This document shows positions 19,501-23,374 of a stretch of 23,374 bases of DNA, piece by piece. The DNA is from a virus. Position 1 is the first letter of the stretch. Each line of letters starts with the position of its first letter. The notes beneath the pieces were generated by a model. The model saw nothing but the letters and a program-made list of their open reading frames with translations. It was not told the origin of the DNA and searched no databases. The stretch is taken from positions 1 to 23,374 of IMG/VR virus record IMGVR_UViG_3300023174_000651. One strand, written 5' to 3'. Both the position numbers and the translations under genes were made by a program.

Positions 19501-20391
19501 TGTGGTTCCACCAGTACCGCCAGTACCTCCGGTGCCGCCAGTGCCGCCCTTAGTGGTGCCGCCAGTGCCACCAGTACCGCCCGTGGTCTTCGTGCCGCCC
19601 GTCAGTTTGTCGATGACGAACTTGGTTCCAGCGCCAAGAGCCGCGCCAGCAAGTGCGCTGGTAAGCGTGCTACCAACCTTGGAGCCTCCGGTGGTCTTAC
19701 CACCCGCACCAGTCGTTGTACCAGTGGTCTTCGTCCCGGTGCCCGTGCCAGTAGAGGTCAGGGTTTTGCCAGCAGTTCCGGTGGTGCCAGTGGTCTTGCC
19801 AGTGGTTGCTGTGGTCTTGCCTGCGCCAGTGCCCGTAGAAGTCAAGCCAGTGGTGCCCGTGGTCTTTGAGGTCAAACCGGGCAACTTAGATGTGGTGCTG
19901 GCCGCAGTTGTGCCAGCAGTCTTGCCAGTAGTTGTAGCGCCGGGCTTTGTTGCGGTTGTGGCGGCAGTTTTTGCGCCAGTAGCACCCAAGCCGCGCCCAG
20001 CAGGCTTTGCCGCGCCAGACGATCCCTTCAGCGCTGATGTCACAGCGGTCTTTGGTTGTCCGGCAATGTTTCCGAACTTGTCCACCTTCGCGCCGCCAGC
20101 GCCACTCATAGCGCCCATGCCGCCAGCGCCTGCCGCGCCACCAGCCATCGGGCCTGCGCCACCAGCGCCGGGTCGGCGTCCGCCAGCAACTGCGGCACCG
20201 CCATCCATCGGCGCGAAGCCCTGCGCATCAGCCATCGGGCCGTAGCCGCTAGAGCCAGCCAGTTGTCGAATCGCGGAAGTGATGGGGGTCTCGCCACGCA
20301 GTGCGGCGGCACGATCACCAGCGCGGGTGTCGCTGTATCTTTGGAATCGTGGCAATTGGTTAACTGCTCGACGCTTTTCAAGAATTGCCAT
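16513..20391 (-). CDS. Giant Gly/Thr-rich protein with YD-like repeats (1292 aa)
   Basis: Layout: residues 1-60 mixed; 60-100 Gly/Ala; 130-400 almost wholly Gly, Thr, Lys, Ala and Ser; 415-660 repeats of the type YDADGNVV/TDEYGNQYD, including a 25-residue unit at 568, 593 and 618; an acidic stretch to 667; KGGLIKMAGGG (668-678); further YDxxGN repeats to 920; a helical region (955-1000); Gly-run (1003-1012); Pro/Gln-rich (1100-1190). The C-terminal domain starts HGPGDGQSDDIPAMLADGEYVID (1217-1239), a motif I have seen at the end of other phage late proteins. ATG 20391 follows AAAGGATAAAAATC. Likely a virion protein, perhaps an ejected or fibre-like shell component; not identified further. Confidence 0.8.
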   Translation of the reverse strand: MAILEKRRAVNQLPRFQRYSDTRAGDRAAALRGETPITSAIRQLAGSSGYGPMADAQGFAPMDGGAAVAGGRRPGAGGAGPMAGGAAGAGGMGAMSGAGGAKVDKFGNIAGQPKTAVTSALKGSSGAAKPAGRGLGATGAKTAATTATKPGATTTGKTAGTTAASTTSKLPGLTSKTTGTTGLTSTGTGAGKTTATTGKTTGTTGTAGKTLTSTGTGTGTKTTGTTTGAGGKTTGGSKVGSTLTSALAGAALGAGTKFVIDKLTGGTKTTGGTGGTGGTTKGGTGGTGGTGGTGGTTKGGTGGTGGTTVAGGTGTKGGTTGAGGVTSVVKGTGTSGTNVGTPPFVPGKTGVGTGTVGPKTPTGTGPKAPTATGPKTPAGGTKTTGGTKTTGAGAGAGVGQGDQTEDTESRDTAVIAYDDEGNLLPGYELDENNNPVWVGVGDQDTVVAGGGEDAVAGGGSTQTLDDGTVVNYDADGNVVSYTDTDGVLYDANGDVVQAGGADTVVDEDGNVVTGLGTTTGYDTTGDTDGLFSDDEGNLYDADGNLVQYADGTMADDASDEGSVADVAYTDEYGNQYDAGGNLLYEADHSDYVFTDEYGNQYDWDGNLIAEGDHSDYTQTDADGNVYNWDGELIAYADGTSPNDYTEDDYTEDDGSGDDYYEEPPEERKGGLIKMAGGGDPSDEDPPEGDPVAEEENPDGTITQYFDDGSSITYDANGNVLDVTEAQFDGVGTDTPMFSRGLTIGANGQQYGNPQTAAEYQRESRLTGADPTQLQSFLDQIPTTSAVSSGDVRSTPNPDGFPAGFVSNGDGTATYVDDDGSTVTIDADNNIVFVTDANGDVVAQNGQPTAPAGGLSQMGGGNRVYYDDGSSVETMDDGSQIIYDADGNIFKTVDAYQTTYDDEGNAMVTDGYGNIVAVYDPQGNVIPLGGGRVTGPTKVTGAGGSGGVDIDRGPTGRELAEQRATERASESAIQDLLKGLNTYGGAGIAGAVLGSLLGNTDLFGGGGGGSGGGIDMSQVGVINPRTTDFGIGPANYVGYDEYGTPEQMPELYGTELYQNLNAPGFNEVNPGDYARYDEAEFGPDQEYTSEDIGEEQNMAEGGMPAPVAPQGGLGQAAPQTYYTFGKAVDPIQNLRNPSPFKPPQPAAPQGMPPQAAQNASQVPQQMPLPQTGLTPNQPSIPQGTPPSGVGMKSGGLPAWSNVPITNGRLNFRHGAPVHGPGDGQSDDIPAMLADGEYVIDAETVAQIGNGSTKAGAKALNKFRENIRAHKRSAPINKIPPKTKALTSYLKGAK
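18475..18690 (-). repeat. 25-residue tandem repeat in the 1292-aa protein
   Basis: Residues 568-639 hold three units of about 25 residues, each with D-[EA]-x-G-N-x-Y-[DN]-x-[GD]-G-[NE]-L (starting YTDEYGNQYD, FTDEYGNQYD and QTDADGNVYN). The period is exact (568, 593, 618), which suggests recent duplication or strong structural constraint. Related, less regular units precede and follow it. Confidence 0.8.
19426..19602 (-). repeat. GGT-type tandem repeat coding for Gly-Thr runs
   Basis: On the minus strand this region is a near-tandem run of GGT/ACC/GGC codons translating to TGGTGGTGG and TTKGG units (residues about 264-322). It will be prone to length change by slippage and hard to assemble. 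The plus strand shows an open frame of Val/Pro repeats only because of this composition. Confidence 0.85.
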
Positions 20392-20396
20392 GATTT

Positions 20397-22328
20397 TTAT
20401 CCTTTACCTTTTACGAGAGCAGTCAACCCGGAAATGTTTCCAACCGGGGTCAACTTGCTTACATCTACCTTTTTGGGCGGAGCGGTTTTTACAACCTGCT
20501 TGGGTATCAACTTTGATACATCCACCTTCTGGGGAACAACATTTGTGCGAAGTGCAGACAAGGCGTTGCCAGTCAACTGACGCGCCACGGTGGGCATCGG
20601 AGTTGTCTTGCGACCTGCGGCTTTGTTGATCGTATTCTTCGCGCCAGTAGACGCGGTGTTCACAACCGTCTTCTTGATGATGTTGCCTAAGAGGTTTGAG
20701 CCAGCGGCGGCACCAGTTGCGGCGGCACCAGTTGTGGTTCCAGTTGTCGCGGCATTGGCCGTGGTGTCTTGATCGCCAGCCAATTGATTCAGGCCACCAA
20801 GGTTAGTTGCGTCAGCCGCTGATGTAACGGTGGGCAGGGTCGTGCTGGTGCCAGCATCAATCAAATCTTTTTGTGCCTGAGTCAGACCGCCCGTCACCGT
20901 AATGTTCTTGGCAGTAGTGTCTGCTCCAGCGCCGCCCGTCACCGTGCTTACAGCGCCAAGACCGCCAGTGGTGGTGTCCTCGTCCTGATCAACATCGCCA
21001 GTTCCAGCCTTTACATCAGAACCGCCAGTCAAGGTAAACGAGTCGTCAGCACCAGAGCCAAACAAGTTGGTGGTGTCGGTCGTATCTGCGGCCTTTGTGC
21101 CACCAGTCAGGCTGGTGGTGTCCAGCACTGTGTCATCAACCTGATCTGCGCCAGTCGTGCTTGCGGTGCCAGCAAGGCTTGCATCAGATACAGCAGTCAA
21201 CCCACCAACGGTGGTGTCGGTGTCTTTATCGTCGTTGGCTGAATTGATCTCATCAACCAGCGTGTCAATCTCAGAGTCCGAACGACTTGTTCCGCCACCA
21301 CTTGTAATTGCATCGCTGGCGCTGTTCACAAATGAACCAATCTGCCCGGTAACCGCGTTGCCAAGTTCATTGATGCCAAGGTTCAAAAGACCAGTGGTTG
21401 CATCTTTACCCTTGATCAAATCTTTAGTGACAGAACTTGCGGCTCGGCCAGCAAGGCTGGAGCCAGTCTCATCAGTAACTTCACTGCCAACAAAATTGCC
21501 CGCAAGGTTTGCGCCGATGTTCTCAAGGTTCAGATCGCCGCCACGAGCAACTGTTCCAAGAGTGGATGCGACAGTTTGGCCGATGACCTTGGAACCAGTC
21601 TCTGCGGCAACCTCGGAGCCAACAAAACCAGTACCAACAGAAATCAGGCTGTTCGTCAAAGCCTGACCAAAATCTCCACCGTTGGTCGCGGTGTTGATTG
21701 CAAGTTTTCCTGCAAAGTTTTGAAGCGTTGCGTCAGCGCCGGGAAGAAGCGTTTGACCAATCGTGTTGACGATATTGGTTGCACCCTGAGATAGCGTTTG
21801 CACCGCGCTGGATGCGGCATCAAATGTGCTGGTTGCGGCTTCAAGAAAACTTGATGCTGTGACACTGCCAGATGAGGCGGCAGACACAGCCTCCACAACG
21901 GTAGAGCCTTCTGCAACCAAAGAAGCGCCTGTGGCGGCGGCTTCAATGCCAGCGCCAGCCTCAATCAAAGTTGTAGCGGCAACAGTTTCTGCGCTTGCGA
22001 CAGCAGTAGCGGCACCAGTAGCCTCAAGAACAGCGGTGCCAGACGCAACCGCTTCAGCCGCACCAGCGACCTCAAAGATTGATGCGGCGGTTGCGGCTTC
22101 TGCCGCAGTTCCGGCCACAGCCGCTTCAGCAACACCAACTACAGCGGCCTCTGCCGCCAATGCGCTTAAAGCAAAAGGAGCCGCAATAGCGGCCACCAAA
22201 AGAATCGGGTTTTCTGCGACTGTCTCGATGACATCTTCGGCAAGGTCAATAACCCCCTCTACGACATCACCGACGGCCTCAAAAACATCACCGATTGCAT
22301 CACCGATGGCTTGAATTACAGCACTCAT
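20397..22328 (-). CDS. Ala-rich membrane-associated late protein with internal repeats (643 aa)
   Basis: Residues 1-40 form acidic amphipathic helices (AIGDVFEAVGDVVEGVIDLAEDVIE). Residues 41-72 are a likely membrane segment (PILLVAAIAAPFALSALAAE), followed by an Ala/Val/Thr/Glu-rich helix to about 210. Residues 214-309 hold two related units around TGFVGSEVAAETGS and GNFVGSEVTDETGS. Residues 366-480 hold a repeated DTTxGGLxAVS unit. The basic C-terminus repeats KVDVSKLIP/KVDVSKLTP (601-628). ATG 22328 has GGAGG upstream and overlaps the previous gene by four bases. Hydrophobic, repetitive, and beside an SLT protein, it may form a membrane channel during DNA ejection; this is inferred. Confidence 0.75.
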   Translation of the reverse strand: MSAVIQAIGDAIGDVFEAVGDVVEGVIDLAEDVIETVAENPILLVAAIAAPFALSALAAEAAVVGVAEAAVAGTAAEAATAASIFEVAGAAEAVASGTAVLEATGAATAVASAETVAATTLIEAGAGIEAAATGASLVAEGSTVVEAVSAASSGSVTASSFLEAATSTFDAASSAVQTLSQGATNIVNTIGQTLLPGADATLQNFAGKLAINTATNGGDFGQALTNSLISVGTGFVGSEVAAETGSKVIGQTVASTLGTVARGGDLNLENIGANLAGNFVGSEVTDETGSSLAGRAASSVTKDLIKGKDATTGLLNLGINELGNAVTGQIGSFVNSASDAITSGGGTSRSDSEIDTLVDEINSANDDKDTDTTVGGLTAVSDASLAGTASTTGADQVDDTVLDTTSLTGGTKAADTTDTTNLFGSGADDSFTLTGGSDVKAGTGDVDQDEDTTTGGLGAVSTVTGGAGADTTAKNITVTGGLTQAQKDLIDAGTSTTLPTVTSAADATNLGGLNQLAGDQDTTANAATTGTTTGAAATGAAAGSNLLGNIIKKTVVNTASTGAKNTINKAAGRKTTPMPTVARQLTGNALSALRTNVVPQKVDVSKLIPKQVVKTAPPKKVDVSKLTPVGNISGLTALVKGKG

Positions 22329-22777
22329 TGCTTACCTCCCCTTGCAGGGCCAAGCACGAGGGTTACTTGCAAACCTCCGCCCTCAAGTTTTTTGGCGGCG
22401 TATCCCATGCCTTCACGCACCGGATTGCGCGAAATCATTTTGAAAAGCCCCAACAAACTTGTGTCGTTGAATTGAGTCACAAGAACATCAAACCCCACCT
22501 TATAAGCGGCATCAGCAAATACACGGCTATTTTGCAAGAAGTTAACTGCCGTGTCAGCATTTAAGGCGCGGAAATACCCGTATCCGGGTTGCTTGCTTTT
22601 GTGACAAATGAAAATCGTGTTGCCCTCACGCATCTTCCATGTGTTGGGCATTTTGAATTCGATGGTCAACATCTCTTTGACCTGCTTTATTGGGCGGTCA
22701 ACCTTGGTGTTGCGGGCGGCGATGTCGATGATCTGCTCACCACTCAACTTTTGTACCTTACTGTCTATCATCTGCAT
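22325..22777 (-). CDS. Conserved-looking late protein beside ketoacyl synthase (150 aa)
   Basis: ATG 22777 follows AAGGGG and lies one base after the ketoacyl synthase stop. The protein has an N-terminal helix (KLSGEQIIDIAARN), a central mixed alpha/beta portion (TIFICHKSKQPGYGYFRALNADTAVNFLQ), FDVLVTQFNDTSLLGLFKMISRNPVREGMGY, and a final GGGLQVTLVLGPARGG. This strand-helix mix might be an acyltransferase-like fold (GNAT-type) but no catalytic motif can be confirmed. It could also be a virion assembly factor. Close packing with the ketoacyl synthase suggests functional linkage; the substrate is unknown. Confidence 0.65.
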   Translation of the reverse strand: MQMIDSKVQKLSGEQIIDIAARNTKVDRPIKQVKEMLTIEFKMPNTWKMREGNTIFICHKSKQPGYGYFRALNADTAVNFLQNSRVFADAAYKVGFDVLVTQFNDTSLLGLFKMISRNPVREGMGYAAKKLEGGGLQVTLVLGPARGGKQ

Positions 22778-22778
22778 C

Positions 22779-23374
22779 TCATAGCCCCTTGAAGATTGCG
22801 GCGGAATAGATATTCCCCATGCCAGCCGCCAAACTCAAAATTAACCCATCTGGGGCACGAACCGATTCCGAAAGGAAAACCGAATCGCTTTCCGTTCTGT
22901 TTTCGATTGCAGGCACATAGCCAGATTTTAAGTCGTCTAGCAGTAAAAGTGTCTCCAGCAAGCCGCTCGAACCCATTGTGTGGCCGATTTTCTGCTTGTA
23001 AGATGTGGCTACAAACTGATCGAGCGTGTTCAGGAGGGCGGCTTTTTCCGCCCGGTTATTGGATTCGGTTCCGGTGCCGTGGGTTTTGACAATCCCAATC
23101 TCGTCCGACATCACGCCGGAATAGTGCATAGCGCCGTTTATTGCCTTGGTGAAGCCCTGACCATCCTCCAGTTGCCCAATCGCGTTTGTGGAGGCTTCTG
23201 ACGCGCTGTAGGCACCAATCAGTTCGGCTTTTGGCTCGGCATCCAGTTTTCCTACGGCGTAGTCAGACTCAAACACCGCCAGAGCGGCACCCTGTCCTAC
23301 CCGGAAGCCAAAATTCTTACCATCAAAGGCGGAGGGCTTGACCCCCGCTTCTTCCTGTTTCTGGGTCAGAACCG
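22779..23374 (-). CDS. Beta-ketoacyl synthase (KAS II/FabF-like), cut by right edge
   Basis: The frame is open from base 23372 to the stop at 22779, giving 197 visible residues of the C-terminal half. It shows KPSAFDGKNFGFRVGQGAAL (11-31, as PSAFDG...G.GaaalvlE in FabF/FabB), THGTGT (97-102, catalytic His98), SYKQKIGHTMGSSG (124-137, Lys126 and His131 with the five-residue spacing of FabF) and conserved E140. The usual GFGGTN loop is replaced by AGMGNIYSA (183-191). The Cys nucleophile lies off the window. These enzymes join a malonyl-ACP-derived unit to an acyl chain. A start at GTG 23276 is possible on paper but would remove conserved residues, so the true start is to the right. Confidence 0.9.
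   Translation of the reverse strand, partial: VLTQKQEEAGVKPSAFDGKNFGFRVGQGAALAVFESDYAVGKLDAEPKAELIGAYSASEASTNAIGQLEDGQGFTKAINGAMHYSGVMSDEIGIVKTHGTGTESNNRAEKAALLNTLDQFVATSYKQKIGHTMGSSGLLETLLLLDDLKSGYVPAIENRTESDSVFLSESVRAPDGLILSLAAGMGNIYSAAIFKGL

Noticed and set aside
19426-19602. CRISPR-like repeat pattern
   Set aside because: The repeats are in-frame Gly/Thr codons with no distinct unique spacers and lie inside a long coding frame.
19223-20245. Long plus-strand open frame (340 residues, Val/Pro repeats)
   Set aside because: It lies opposite the Gly/Thr tract of the 1292-aa gene and is a by-product of GGT/ACC repeats; no start signal and no domain.

Overview
This window is an interior piece of a tailed double-stranded DNA phage genome. 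Genes are tightly packed, with many 4-base stop/start overlaps, and carry strong Shine-Dalgarno sequences. There is an early replication/recombination block and a late block of virion proteins. The DUF1376 replication protein, the YdaS/Cro-like regulator, RusA, and the Ref-type nuclease are families typical of proteobacterial phages, so a proteobacterial host is likely; the precise host cannot be read from this DNA. No integrase, CI-type repressor, tRNA, CRISPR array or insertion sequence was seen. Terminase, portal, capsid, polymerase and lysis genes are not recognised and presumably lie outside the window.

Layout. (1) Bases 1-8424, minus strand: the leftward early arm. It starts at a Cro-like gene (8424) and runs through a DUF1376 replication protein, a zinc-finger primase fragment, a DnaB-like helicase, RusA, a series of tiny unknown proteins (two with a single membrane helix), zinc-binding proteins and a Ref-type HNH nuclease. 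It ends in small unknown genes and one gene cut by the left edge. (2) Bases 8425-8544: a divergent control region with a good sigma70-like promoter on each strand. (3) Bases 8545-11923, plus strand: the rightward early arm. It encodes a single-stranded-DNA-binding protein with an acidic tail, two winged-helix-like proteins, a coiled-coil basic protein, a Cas4/RecB-like exonuclease, three small unknowns and a CxxCxxCC (YkgJ-like) protein. (4) Bases 11922-11946: a rho-independent terminator pointing leftward, where the two arms converge. (5) Bases 11973-23374, minus strand: the late block. From its 3' end upward it holds a lytic transglycosylase/internal virion protein, a 626-aa and a 310-aa putative structural protein, a 1292-aa Gly/Thr-rich protein with YD-like repeats, a 643-aa Ala-rich membrane-associated protein, a 150-aa unknown, and, cut by the right edge, the C-terminal part of a beta-ketoacyl synthase.

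How it fits together. The early arms supply helicase, primase-like, SSB, exonuclease, RusA and Ref-like functions for replication and recombination. The late cluster looks like an ejection or internal-virion module. The most unusual item is the ketoacyl synthase, translationally packed (1-base gap) into the late operon, which suggests a phage-encoded step in fatty-acid or polyketide-type chemistry. A second point is a 19-bp imperfect palindrome of the form GTGTA-N8-TTTCAC that overlaps the -10 box of three separate leftward promoters (near 590, 2353 and 8452); it is a plausible operator for the Cro-like protein.
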